Shown: positions 8,701 through 15,314 of the stretch, piece by piece
Numbering within the stretch: position 1 is the first letter of the stretch
How the letters are laid out: every line of letters begins with the position of its first letter
Source of the DNA: a virus
Reading direction: 5' to 3' (one strand)
IMG/VR virus record: IMGVR_UViG_3300020281_000129
Coordinates: 1 to 23,809 of that record
DNA length: 23,809 nucleotides
Made by a program: the position numbers and the translations under genes
Notes under the pieces: model-generated
Told to the model about the DNA's origin: nothing
Databases searched by the model: none
What the model saw: the letters and a program-made list of their open reading frames with translations, nothing else

Positions 8701-8954
8701 GCAGAACCAGTTCCAGTTCCTGGAGGACGCATAACTAACGCCCAAGGAAGGTCTTCATCTCCAAGTTCTGCTGTAGTATAGGGATGATACCCCATAATGC
8801 GAACTTTATATCTTGGTGCACCCCAACTCTCACTACTATCAATCATGGAGTTCAGGGGATTGTCATCAGCATCCTTATAAGGAGCAATCTGCCCTATCCA
8901 CCAGGTAAAACCATCTCTGCCTAAAAAATTAGTATTAAAAGAAAAATCATCCAT
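5796..8954 (-). CDS. 5: Baseplate hub OB-fold protein, gp5-like, without lysozyme domain
   Basis: 1052 residues. The ATG overlaps the gp27-like stop (TAATG). Residues 1-125 match the T4 gp5 N-terminal OB-fold: FTWWIGQI, Y-K-V-R-I-M-G-Y-H-P, DLPWALVMRP, GDTVIGFFLDN, QQPIIMGALGN. No lysozyme-like domain follows. Instead there is a long helical region (about 200-480, several hydrophobic helices), Gly/Tyr beta repeats (NPGNGYTYPP at 551-560, NPGSGYEDGD at 614-623), four G[YF]V-[DN]-x-x-P[YF]...H...MTG repeats (698-875), a Pro/Tyr/Arg-rich stretch, and an Asp/Gly-rich acidic tail (about 1005-1050). The OB-fold supports a place at the tail tip with the gp27-like protein. The functions of the added regions are unknown. 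T4 gp5 is 575 residues, so this protein is nearly twice as long. Confidence 0.85.
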   Translation of the reverse strand: MDDFSFNTNFLGRDGFTWWIGQIAPYKDADDNPLNSMIDSSESWGAPRYKVRIMGYHPYTTAELGDEDLPWALVMRPPGTGTGSAGMSKTIHFNQGDTVIGFFLDNENAQQPIIMGALGNSKYAAKNGEKLPFGNFTGYNEDMKPPSAKVRTQSESSDIQEQPSPQSNDTTKTDAPVISSADGIKITNPCGGNDSPKDAKGSQHLTDIRNAVEQFSDSVKRIKADFDEGSEFVKDWIKQEIKVRKEQIVGQASGFVNGMIVDFAEQVIPLMKKGLEMLYQKVFNLVFAATRVYSIARAAGLAAQQVMAVPIKFLQDQLPCIVNSILGKIGNTVESVLSSIVDNVDNFVQCVADQTVGVLVNDVIGQAADGLSSALGGLNKIMQFINAFGSPGEFVENLMRNTIGGLLGLIGVAGCNDQKEKDAMGPCKSILGVGPAFNDPTDLRGIIDNANIAKVATNVANVAGLDLEGVQDVAEGVRGVVGAFDIFNPDSKKPGFVSDIGGCYTGPPQICRPPIIRIFGGGGDGAAAAPLFGFPDFETGTASIIDVQITNPGNGYTYPPFVQIVDSCNQGYGAIARATVKDGRVDRIYLSSIGENYPVQEVLPLTVGRVDIVNPGSGYEDGDIVSDNLGNVYSANIVNGLITKVIPRTTVETTELPIITVTSVNGSGAILIPKLGLRGLGGPVEEVIDCIGVDNIVGYVDNQPYRGPTHIHEGRLMTGATHSERSQYITEERKQIVGYVNGIPYTGPSHISEGGSGGGGGRLMTGLAPSPNSQVIYESKSESERLSGVAPDNNFKPVYKGDQVGYVDGEPYEGEFHIDQTTGKKMTGEPDSEDSKVIDDDQVGFVNGEPFYGDFHYHNGYPMTGEYHSGSGEYIHRTSSSSISNQYPERFWVYYPPEYYRRYTYKRKPTQYIQPGALQRTPGRYRPPTNPPIFQTYSFEGIDGNFLGATPQFVPGSGYDPLPPDGNGLQGPSDYGSGLPEGVTCGLSACVDANGNIVDFNDTNYDLGPDPGADDLDLDGSGGGGGGDDDDYLGLDFYDDEGNFDLGSQDYA
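6330..6863 (-). repeat. Four His/Met motif repeats in gp5
   Basis: Protein repeats at residues 698-729, 738-776, 805-838 and 844-875 share GYV-[DN]-x-x-PY-x-G-x-x-H-x-x-x-G-x-x-MTG followed by a Ser-containing end and a closing [VY]I. The second copy has a Gly-rich insert. Conserved His and Met could bind a ligand or metal. This is inference only. Confidence 0.75.
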
Positions 8955-10309
8955 TAGCTTGATCTTTTTGGTGAACCGTGAGTATCTCTAATCAATTTCA
9001 TTGAGGTTGTGGATTGCTCATTGTCAAAGTGATGACACAACTCTTTAATCATATATAGACCACTCAATTCAGGATCAAATTCTTTACTTTCCGAAGAGGT
9101 TTTAGGAAAGTTACACTTAATAACATCACCAACTTCAAGATTTGTATTGACCGGAACTTGAATATCTAACGTCTGCATAAACAAAAGGTTATATCTCATA
9201 ATAGATTGCCTCTGATTATCAAAACCATTTGCATTCACTACCGGGAGATTAGAATCTGTCTGTGGTACATAAGCATCCTTTTCCATGGTCCCAACATCAC
9301 CGACCATGGAAATGATTCTACTAGGCAAATTTGTCAATTTTGGAGAACCAAGGATTTGAGGTATCTTAAAATCTTCACCCAACTTTACTCTTGGTTCTTT
9401 TTCTTGGATACTATAAAGACCTTTTGAAACACTGGAAAATCCACCAGTAGCAGGATTGAATTCTACAAAGAAAGAAGAATACATGCCTCTTCTTAATTTT
9501 GAAATCAAGTCATGATTAAGCGTAATGCTATATCCAAGTATTAAATCATCCGTATATTCTAAAGGTCCTGGAGCAGCAGGTTTGTAACTATATTCTGATT
9601 TTGGTGAAGCAATTCCCTGCTGAATTAATGATGATACTGATTTGAATTTGAATCCCTTCTGTGTTTGATAGAAAAAATATCCTGCTTCTTTATTTTTATC
9701 CACTGCTTTTGATGCCAACCAAACCAATATATTAAAAGGTTTCTTCATATTCCCCATGAAACCATACTGATTAGAGGAATCATCAGAATCAATAACTTTA
9801 GACCCAAGTTTATCCTTTACTATAAGACCTACAGACGTTTGAATAGGCAAACTTCTAGGAAATTTTTCATGAACTCTTGAAATTTCATTTGCGATAGATT
9901 CTCTTGAAACTAAATCTAAGGTAATCATTTCTCTGTTACCCTGCTTGACTCCAGAGGTTATCTTTGAAACATAAAAGTATGTTTCAGCACTATTGAAATC
10001 TAATGCTGGATTACCACCACTGCCTATTGGTCTACCAAAAGGTTGAATTTTTATCGCCACTCTTTCCCCACCTCTGAGTGGAAGACCACTGTAAATTGAT
10101 TCTGCTTTCCCATCTTTACTATTATCCGCAACCACTACGTTACCACCATCAACTATAGTTAACTTGGCAGTTCTCGTTGGGGAAAACAAATCTTCGTAGT
10201 AATTAAAACTAATTACACCTTGACTAATATCAATAGTCTTATCAGGATTGAATGAAGATTCAATCGTGAAAACTTGATATGAAGATGTTTCTACTGCTTT
10301 TCCTGCCAT
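8954..10309 (-). CDS. 27: Putative baseplate hub protein, gp27-like
   Basis: 451 residues. Its ATG overlaps the upstream stop (TAATG) and its own stop overlaps the gp5 ATG, so the three genes are translationally coupled. The N-terminal part (ISQGVISFNYYEDLFSPTRTAKLTIVD at about 28-54, then TYFYVSKITSG) resembles the first barrel domain of tail-hub proteins of the gp27 / Mu gp44 type. The later part has TLDIQVPVNTNLEVGDVIKCNFP and SGLYMIKELCHHFDN, typical of the second hub barrel and its closing strand. Being adjacent to the gp5 OB-fold gene supports assignment as the hub trimer that gp5 docks into. T4 gp27 is 391 residues. The call rests on motif layout and neighbours, not on strong identity. 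Confidence 0.65.
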   Translation of the reverse strand: MAGKAVETSSYQVFTIESSFNPDKTIDISQGVISFNYYEDLFSPTRTAKLTIVDGGNVVVADNSKDGKAESIYSGLPLRGGERVAIKIQPFGRPIGSGGNPALDFNSAETYFYVSKITSGVKQGNREMITLDLVSRESIANEISRVHEKFPRSLPIQTSVGLIVKDKLGSKVIDSDDSSNQYGFMGNMKKPFNILVWLASKAVDKNKEAGYFFYQTQKGFKFKSVSSLIQQGIASPKSEYSYKPAAPGPLEYTDDLILGYSITLNHDLISKLRRGMYSSFFVEFNPATGGFSSVSKGLYSIQEKEPRVKLGEDFKIPQILGSPKLTNLPSRIISMVGDVGTMEKDAYVPQTDSNLPVVNANGFDNQRQSIMRYNLLFMQTLDIQVPVNTNLEVGDVIKCNFPKTSSESKEFDPELSGLYMIKELCHHFDNEQSTTSMKLIRDTHGSPKRSS

Positions 10310-11727
10310 TACGCTGATAAGGTATGTTCTTGCATCCTAAAAAATGTTTCCATACCACTATTTAACCTAGAAGTTGGGAAGGAAGCAATAGAAGACGCTC
10401 CTTGATTCATAGGAGTAGATCTTTGAGCTGGTTGTGGTGCACCATTAATAATAATATTATTTGTTGCCACAGTTTGTGTTTGTGGTTGACTAATGATACT
10501 GCTACGAGTTTGAAAATTGCGATTGAATCTTTGAAATAAATTTCCTCTCCCAGGAGGATCAAGTTCTTTAGGGGGTGTGATATTATCAGACTGACTCGTA
10601 GGAGGTTTTTGATACTTTGAAGAATCAAAATCAAAGTGTGTTGAATCTGGAGAATATGTATTGTATATGAATCCAAATTTAGAACCGTTAGCACGAATCC
10701 ATTCGTCACCAGGACCAGGATTCATCATATTAATATCAAAAGCATTTCCTGTAAGATGATTAGATCCCTCAACACCACCAACACCAGCATTCTTTTGTGG
10801 ATCTCTCAAAGAACTTGTAATATATGAACCAAGATTAGCAATACCATCTGCTTCTGCTGCCTCTGCCATAGCTTTGAATGCCTCAGCGGCAGCAGCAGAT
10901 AATTTAATTGGTCTACCTTTATAATCTTTATATCCAGTATCTACAGGTCCTGTAGTTGGTGGATCAGTAATTGGTTGTCCTTTACTATTAACAGGATATG
11001 TGGTGTTGTTATTATTTTCAAAATTTACTTGATTTGAGGGACTTTCTTCTCCAAATAATTTTGAAATATCAAAATCTTTCAAATCAATATTCATCTGCTG
11101 AAGAAGACCTTGAGAGTCCTGTGCCAACATTTGAATTCCTCTTTCTGTAGAAAGGACCATTCTTTTGAAGGCATCATTCATTTTTGCCGTGGAGTTCTCA
11201 ATAGAAGTTTTAAATGTTTCAAAATTGAGATTGGTAATACTAGTGAATATTCCACCTATACCTTCACCAAAAGCAGTGAATAAATCAATTGTTCCACCAA
11301 AGAAATCCCTAATTACTCCCGAATATTCTTGCAGTCTTCCCGAAAAATCCTCTATTGTTTTAATAATTTTTGGTAGATTTACAACTGCCCATCCAACAAG
11401 AAGAGTACCAACAAAATCCATGATTCTGCCAAGGAATCCCTTTGTGCTCCTAACAATACTATTGGAGGGTCTTGAAGCAATAGTCATTCTACTTGTGGAC
11501 GATGCTTCAAGGAGATCCTCTCGTTCTTTTTTTCTAACAGAGTCCCTTCTCATTTTAAAGAATTTTGAATCGCTTGAGATTCCTTTCTTTTTTTGAAGAT
11601 TACTGTCTCTCAAAGTCCTAAAGATTGATGACGCAGACTTTGTAGTTGCAGCAATACTCTTCTGCAATCCAGAAATGGAATCTCTTATACCACTAAGACT
11701 TCTACCCGAACCATATGCGTATGCCAT
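10309..11727 (-). CDS. Tail protein with M15 (VanY-like) peptidase domain
   Basis: 472 residues. Regions in order: a basic, helical N-terminus (1-95); a hydrophobic segment (FVGTLLVGWAVVNLP, 105-119); amphipathic helices to about 225; a Pro/Thr linker; and a domain at about 270-370 with the signature of zinc M15 D,D-peptidases. The latter shows SSLRD (305-309), SNHLTGNAFDIN (322-333; predicted zinc ligands His324 and Asp331), W343, KFGF, and DSTHFDF (361-367; predicted catalytic Asp361 and zinc ligand His364). A Gln/Pro-rich end with NNIIING follows. It lies between the tape-measure-like and hub genes, so I infer a virion-carried peptidoglycan hydrolase that opens the wall during injection, replacing the lysozyme domain missing from gp5. 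Confidence 0.75.
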   Translation of the reverse strand: MAYAYGSGRSLSGIRDSISGLQKSIAATTKSASSIFRTLRDSNLQKKKGISSDSKFFKMRRDSVRKKEREDLLEASSTSRMTIASRPSNSIVRSTKGFLGRIMDFVGTLLVGWAVVNLPKIIKTIEDFSGRLQEYSGVIRDFFGGTIDLFTAFGEGIGGIFTSITNLNFETFKTSIENSTAKMNDAFKRMVLSTERGIQMLAQDSQGLLQQMNIDLKDFDISKLFGEESPSNQVNFENNNNTTYPVNSKGQPITDPPTTGPVDTGYKDYKGRPIKLSAAAAEAFKAMAEAAEADGIANLGSYITSSLRDPQKNAGVGGVEGSNHLTGNAFDINMMNPGPGDEWIRANGSKFGFIYNTYSPDSTHFDFDSSKYQKPPTSQSDNITPPKELDPPGRGNLFQRFNRNFQTRSSIISQPQTQTVATNNIIINGAPQPAQRSTPMNQGASSIASFPTSRLNSGMETFFRMQEHTLSA

Positions 11728-13103
11728 TAGATTCCGATACCTCCAACATTATACTGGATATATGAATGCATCATATAAGGGTTGTCAGAATTGGTGCTAG
11801 GAATGAATACTATGTTGTTACCAGTTCCAGATCCTCCAGAAGTTGAAGTTTCTTCAACTTGTCCTTGACCACCACCAGCATTAACAATCAAATTATTCAC
11901 CCTCTGCTCATCCCGCTTTAAGTCTGCTTCACTCTTTGTTGCCCCACTAATTAAGGTACTGAGATCACCACCAACCAAGTCACTAAGTGTGGTATCTCCA
12001 CCAGGAACTTGTATCCCCGATTGGCGATATAATTCTGGAAGTAAAAAGGATCCTCCAAAACCACCAGCAAGTCCAAGTAATGGAGCCATTATGGGAGATG
12101 CTGGACCAGTAAGCATTCCAAGTCCAAATCCAATTTTACCACCTAAAGTCGCACCACCTCCAGCTAAAAGTGATTGATCTAGAGGTGCTCCAAAAAGAAA
12201 ATTCAGACCAGCAATACCTGCACCACCAGTCAATCCACGCAATAGTCTTGTACCAATATTACCTCTAGTCGGTGGAGTGGGTGAAGTGGGTCTTCCACCA
12301 GGTGTAGTGGTTTGCTGACCGCTAGGTGGATTAGGTCTTCCGCCAGATGTAGGTCTTCCTCCAGGTGTGGTCCCAGGAACTTGTGGAAGACCGCGAATTT
12401 TATTTACGATACCTGATAAAATGCCACCAGCAAGAGTAAACGCAGCTTGAATAGGTCTAAGTAGGAAGTTTCTGAGAGCAAAACCACCTAACCTAGCAGT
12501 TAAAGCACCTAATGTTCTTAATGCTAGTACAAATCCACCATTAAGACCTATGAATATTGCTGTTACTATCGCAAGGTCTTTTTTTATTCTGTCAAATAAA
12601 TTTCCAAGAGAAAATTTACCCTCAGAAGATAAATCACCAACTACTTTTAATATACGAGCACCTAAAGCACCACCTATTAAGATTTGGAAGAATCTACCAA
12701 GATTGAACAGAGACCTTTGTGCTTTACCACCTATCTTTTGTAATGGTGCGGCAAGAGCAGACTGTATTCTTTTTTCAATTAATCCTTCTTTCCCTTCGCG
12801 TATTCTCTGCGATGCTAATATTCTTTCTTGATTATCTTTCTGTCTTTGTTGTGCTTGCTCTAGTATTCTTGACTGCTCAATCTGAGCAGATATTGCCTGA
12901 AAAGAATTATTTAAACCTGCTATCTGGTTGGTGACATTAGCGAGAGATAGGTTGACACCTTGAAGTGCCATTTGATTTCTTCTTAACGCCGCTACAGTTT
13001 CAGGGTCTTGTACTGGTTGTTCAGGACGACCCATGATTGCGTTAGCAGGAATCATATTCCTCCTAACTCTCATTCCTAGTATTGGCGACGAAATCTCAGC
13101 CAT
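11727..13103 (-). CDS. Putative tape-measure-like tail protein
   Basis: 458 residues. The ATG lies inside the 3' end of the small ORF (8-nt overlap) and the stop overlaps the next gene (TAATG). Residues about 35-115 are a likely coiled coil rich in Gln, Arg and Glu. Residues 137-235 contain several hydrophobic stretches (FFQILIGGALGARIL, LAIVTAIFIGLNGGFVLALRTLGAL, AFTLAGGILSGIV). Residues 244-280 are a Pro/Gly/Thr linker with repeated TPGGRPTS. Residues 285-355 are Gly-rich and hydrophobic. The C-terminus has NNIVFIPSTNSDNPYMMHS. Helix plus membrane-like segments, and the position directly after the predicted gp26 frameshift, match tape-measure genes of long-tailed phages. At 458 residues it is short for a sole tape measure, so it may work with the next gene product. 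Confidence 0.55.
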   Translation of the reverse strand: MAEISSPILGMRVRRNMIPANAIMGRPEQPVQDPETVAALRRNQMALQGVNLSLANVTNQIAGLNNSFQAISAQIEQSRILEQAQQRQKDNQERILASQRIREGKEGLIEKRIQSALAAPLQKIGGKAQRSLFNLGRFFQILIGGALGARILKVVGDLSSEGKFSLGNLFDRIKKDLAIVTAIFIGLNGGFVLALRTLGALTARLGGFALRNFLLRPIQAAFTLAGGILSGIVNKIRGLPQVPGTTPGGRPTSGGRPNPPSGQQTTTPGGRPTSPTPPTRGNIGTRLLRGLTGGAGIAGLNFLFGAPLDQSLLAGGGATLGGKIGFGLGMLTGPASPIMAPLLGLAGGFGGSFLLPELYRQSGIQVPGGDTTLSDLVGGDLSTLISGATKSEADLKRDEQRVNNLIVNAGGGQGQVEETSTSGGSGTGNNIVFIPSTNSDNPYMMHSYIQYNVGGIGI

Positions 13104-13284
13104 TTAAGTTAGATTGTTGTGCTTTAAGATTTTCTTCTTCAATGTATTGCTGTAAGAATGTGAGATAGACTTCTCTTTCCCACGGTATCATGTTTTCAAT
13201 CTCTGTTAATGAGTATTTATGATGCTGAATCAAGGCAAAATTTGTTTTGAAGTATGACTCAAGGTCCTCATGAGCCATACTCAC
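13096..13284 (-). CDS. Small ORF, likely expressed as -1 frameshift extension of gp26
   Basis: Reading from GTG 13284 gives 62 residues; the in-frame ATG at 13278 gives 60. The peptide is acidic and helical with a conserved-looking core (LIQHHKYSLTEIENMIPWERE). No Shine-Dalgarno sits at a usable distance from GTG or ATG: GGAGGG ends 18 nt before the GTG, and the ATG falls inside a predicted hairpin. The frame is open back to a stop about 35 nt upstream of the gp26 stop, and a T TTT TTC heptamer lies in that shared stretch. I infer the ORF is mainly made as the C-terminal 63 residues of a gp26 fusion, although independent coupled initiation remains possible. By position it corresponds to T4 gene 51, but it is far shorter. 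Confidence 0.7.
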   Translation of the reverse strand: MSMAHEDLESYFKTNFALIQHHKYSLTEIENMIPWEREVYLTFLQQYIEEENLKAQQSNLNG

Positions 13285-13308
13285 GCGAAAAAAGCGTTTA
13301 GTCCCTCC
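13250..13308 (-). promoter_or_regulatory. Predicted -1 programmed ribosomal frameshift site
   Basis: Three elements are seen on the minus strand. GGAGGG lies at 13308-13303, with 9 nt to the heptamer. The slippery heptamer T TTT TTC is at 13293-13287, in the gp26 frame as TTT TTC. After 4 nt there is a hairpin with arms 13282-13271 and 13261-13250: 12 bp including two G-U pairs, with a 9-nt loop. The gp26 TGA follows the heptamer after one codon. A -1 slip leads straight into the 62-codon ORF. SD-like element, heptamer and hairpin have the same order and nearly the same spacing as in E. coli dnaX. Confidence 0.8.
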
Positions 13309-13997
13309 AGAAGGATTTCATTATCTACATCAGTATTAGGATTCTTGACCTTTACTGTATGTGATAACTTAGGCATTGTTTCAAAGAACTTTTCAATTTC
13401 TTTGAATTGCTTTGAACTTAACTGCTCAAGAAATTCATTCATCTCTTTAGGAGTGCAGTCAGCAGCAGACCAAGATTCCTCTTCATTAAAAACCTGTTCA
13501 ACACAAGAAGAGATCAAGTTAAACGTTCCTTCTACTGTAATCTCTTCACCACTAAAGTTGTTTTTGACAAACTCACTCATTGATGGATATTTCATTCTAA
13601 GTGTGAGATCACTATCTAAAACAATATCACGAGAGTGTCCCTCACCTTTCTGAACTTTGATATCATCAAGGTTGATTACAGTCGGAACTTGAGTCTTTCC
13701 ATCATCAGGACAAGTGACGAGAACTTCAACATCCTCACCAACAGACTTACCTCTGATGTTGAGGAAAAGATATTCAATATCAAATGTAGCAAGATCATCA
13801 ACCTTGACTCCACGAGTCAAGATACAATTCTTGATTACGTCTTTGACTGCAGAAGCAATCTGACGTTCATCCTCACTTTCCATGGCGATAATTAGAACCT
13901 TTTCTTCACGAACTAGAAAAGGTCTATACTTAATTTTTTTCCCCGTTGATGGCAAAACCAACTCATATGTTGGGGTAGAAATTCTTGGTAAAGGCAT
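13281..13997 (-). CDS. 26: Baseplate hub / tail assembly protein gp26
   Basis: 238 residues, with the typical start of the T4 gp26 baseplate family: TPTYELVLPSTGKKIKYRPFLVREEKVLIIAMESED (8-43). The middle has LFLNIRGKSVGEDVEV and the region after it is acidic. The 0-frame product ends at TGA 13283-13281. A predicted -1 frameshift at 13293-13287 would instead give a 300-residue protein: 237 gp26 residues plus 63 from the overlapping frame. In T4, gp26 is needed to build the central hub of the baseplate and is now thought more likely to help assembly than to be a major virion part. Here the position just before the tape-measure-like gene fits a tail-assembly chaperone. An ATAAATA box lies just upstream, across the end of the gp54-like gene. 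Confidence 0.85.
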   Translation of the reverse strand: MPLPRISTPTYELVLPSTGKKIKYRPFLVREEKVLIIAMESEDERQIASAVKDVIKNCILTRGVKVDDLATFDIEYLFLNIRGKSVGEDVEVLVTCPDDGKTQVPTVINLDDIKVQKGEGHSRDIVLDSDLTLRMKYPSMSEFVKNNFSGEEITVEGTFNLISSCVEQVFNEEESWSAADCTPKEMNEFLEQLSSKQFKEIEKFFETMPKLSHTVKVKNPNTDVDNEILLEGLNAFFA

Positions 13998-14017
13998 AAT
14001 ATGTTATTCAGTATTTT

Positions 14018-14026
14018 TATTTATTA
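14018..14026 (-). promoter_or_regulatory. Late-promoter-like box TAATAAATA
   Basis: The minus strand reads TAATAAATA at 14026-14018, 20 nt before the gp26 ATG, and includes the TAA stop of the upstream gene. It matches the T4-type late -10 element (TATAAATA) at seven of eight positions. It would allow gp26 and the following genes to be transcribed separately from the gp54-like gene. Confidence 0.5.
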
Positions 14027-14839
14027 GCTCAATCCTCTAGTTGAGTTTGGTAAAGAATCTGTTCTTGTATCGAGACCTCTCCACTTTAAAAATTCTTCTG
14101 CGTTCATAAAACTAGATCCATCTTGATTCTCCTCTTTAATCACACTATCCCTTGTATCTTGGAAGAAATTGTCTAGACCATTATATTCTATTTCATTTCC
14201 AGTCTTGTTACCCTCTCTACCTCTCGCCACCGAGAAACTATCGTATTTACCCATAAGATACCTATCAAAGCTAAAGGTAACAGTCGCTTTCAAGACTTCA
14301 GACTGTTCATATCTGACTGGAGTAGATGTTAAATCAATCGGAAATAGACCAATGAATTTATATTCTAACTCTTCATTATAATCTCTGTCAAATTTGATAA
14401 TTTTAGTTTCATCACATTTATAGGTATCAGGATACTCCATTCTTACATAATAATCTTTACTTGATTGACGATTTAATCTAGATGTTGATCCATTAGCAAT
14501 GAATTCCATCCAGTGCTCAAGGAACTTCAAAGTTTTATACTCATTATCCACATAGAACTCAAGTTGAATTTGAGTGAAGATTCTTGAGTGTGCCATCTTC
14601 TCTGAAACACCCATGCGGTTGCCAACAATATCTGCCGTGGCAAGTCTACTGCCAGGAAGCAGCGCACTATTACAGAGCAATCCAGCAGTCTCCGAAACAA
14701 ATCTACTGTTAAGACCTCTTACTCTAAGATGCTGTCTGAGCATGAGGGGCAGACCAGCAAAAAACACTTGATAGTGAGAAGTCTGTGCAAGATTGGTGAA
14801 GGTTGGTTTGAAGTCTGATATTCTGCGAGGTCTTACCAC
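14024..14839 (-). CDS. 54: Putative baseplate tail-tube initiator, gp54-like
   Basis: 271 residues from a GTG at 14839; no closer ATG fits the N-terminus. AGG about 8 nt upstream is a weak ribosome binding site. The protein reads like a tail-tube-fold protein: YQVFFAGLPLMLRQHL, a segment giving FVSETAGLLCNSALLPGSRLATADI (48-72), FTQIQLEFYVDNEYKTLKFLEHWMEFI, YYVRMEYPDT, and FIGLFPIDLTSTPVRYEQSEVLKATVTFSFDRY near the end. The SALLPGS...ADI and FIGLFPIDLTS...ATVTFSFDRY blocks recur in T4-type tube and tube-initiator proteins. As gp48 is recognised on the other strand and gp19 normally lies in the sheath region, I call this gp54-like. It is first in the leftward late operon. Confidence 0.6.
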   Translation of the reverse strand: MVRPRRISDFKPTFTNLAQTSHYQVFFAGLPLMLRQHLRVRGLNSRFVSETAGLLCNSALLPGSRLATADIVGNRMGVSEKMAHSRIFTQIQLEFYVDNEYKTLKFLEHWMEFIANGSTSRLNRQSSKDYYVRMEYPDTYKCDETKIIKFDRDYNEELEYKFIGLFPIDLTSTPVRYEQSEVLKATVTFSFDRYLMGKYDSFSVARGREGNKTGNEIEYNGLDNFFQDTRDSVIKEENQDGSSFMNAEEFLKWRGLDTRTDSLPNSTRGLS

Positions 14840-14840
14840 T

Positions 14841-14848
14841 CTAAATAC
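14841..14848 (+). promoter_or_regulatory. Late-promoter-like box CTAAATAC (rightward)
   Basis: The plus strand reads CTAAATAC, 28 nt before the gp4 ATG. The start site expected a few bases downstream would leave a leader of about 15-20 nt. No clear Shine-Dalgarno is seen before gp4. Confidence 0.5.
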
Positions 14849-14863
14849 CTAATATGATTCTGT

Positions 14864-14876
14864 TATTATTATTTAG
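14864..14876 (-). promoter_or_regulatory. Late-promoter-like box CTAAATAATAATA (leftward)
   Basis: Identical 13-mer to the one at 5760-5772. It ends 24 nt before the GTG of the gp54-like gene. It also touches the first base positions upstream of the gp4 ATG on the other strand. Confidence 0.55.
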
Positions 14877-15314
14877 ATGGCATATAAGGGTAAATATTCA
14901 CCGTCGTATCCTAGAAAGTATAAGGGAGACCCTACAAACATTGTATACCGTTCCCTCTGGGAGCGCAAGTTCATGGTTTACTGTGATTTGAATGAAAATA
15001 TTCTTGAGTGGGGCAGTGAAGAAATAGTTTTACCCTACAGATCACCTGTTGATGGAAGAGTGCATCGTTACTTCCCAGACTTTTACATCAAGGTAAAAGA
15101 ATCTACAGGAAGAATCAAGAAGATGATTATTGAAATCAAACCCAAGAGACAGTGTTCTCCACCATCAAAACCTAAAAAACAAACAAAAGGATATCTTCGT
15201 GAGGCATATGAATATGCCAAGAACCAAGCAAAGTGGGAAGCAGCATCAGAGTGGTGTAAAGACAGAGGATATATCTTCAAGGTCTTCACTGAAAAAGAAC
15301 TAGGTATCAAGTAA
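14877..15314 (+). CDS. 4: Head completion protein gp4 (TnsA-like nuclease fold)
   Basis: 145 residues. Strong resemblance to T4 gp4 (genes 4/50/65): YPRKYKGDPTNIVYRSLWERKF, YCDLNENILEWGSEEIVLPY, HRYFPDFYIKV, MIIEIKPKRQ. The family shares the PD-(D/E)XK fold of TnsA. The predicted acidic and basic active-site residues are present: Glu29, Asp68 in FPDF, and Glu86-x-Lys88 in EIKPK. In T4 gp4 is needed to complete DNA-filled heads before tail joining. The gene starts the rightward late block, and its TAA overlaps the next ATG (TAATG). The last 50 residues are basic and helical. Confidence 0.9.
   Translation: MAYKGKYSPSYPRKYKGDPTNIVYRSLWERKFMVYCDLNENILEWGSEEIVLPYRSPVDGRVHRYFPDFYIKVKESTGRIKKMIIEIKPKRQCSPPSKPKKQTKGYLREAYEYAKNQAKWEAASEWCKDRGYIFKVFTEKELGIK

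Noticed and set aside
5796-8954. Lysozyme domain in gp5
   Set aside because: I looked for a T4-type lysozyme segment after the OB-fold and found only linker and helical regions.
11165-11596. 143-codon plus-strand ORF opposite the M15 tail protein
   Set aside because: Antisense to a gene with a recognised enzyme domain and coupled ends; no start signal.
13276-13284. Independent initiation of the small ORF after gp26
   Set aside because: Not excluded, but GGAGGG is 18 nt from the GTG, the ATG is within a predicted stem, and the frameshift signals explain the overlap better.
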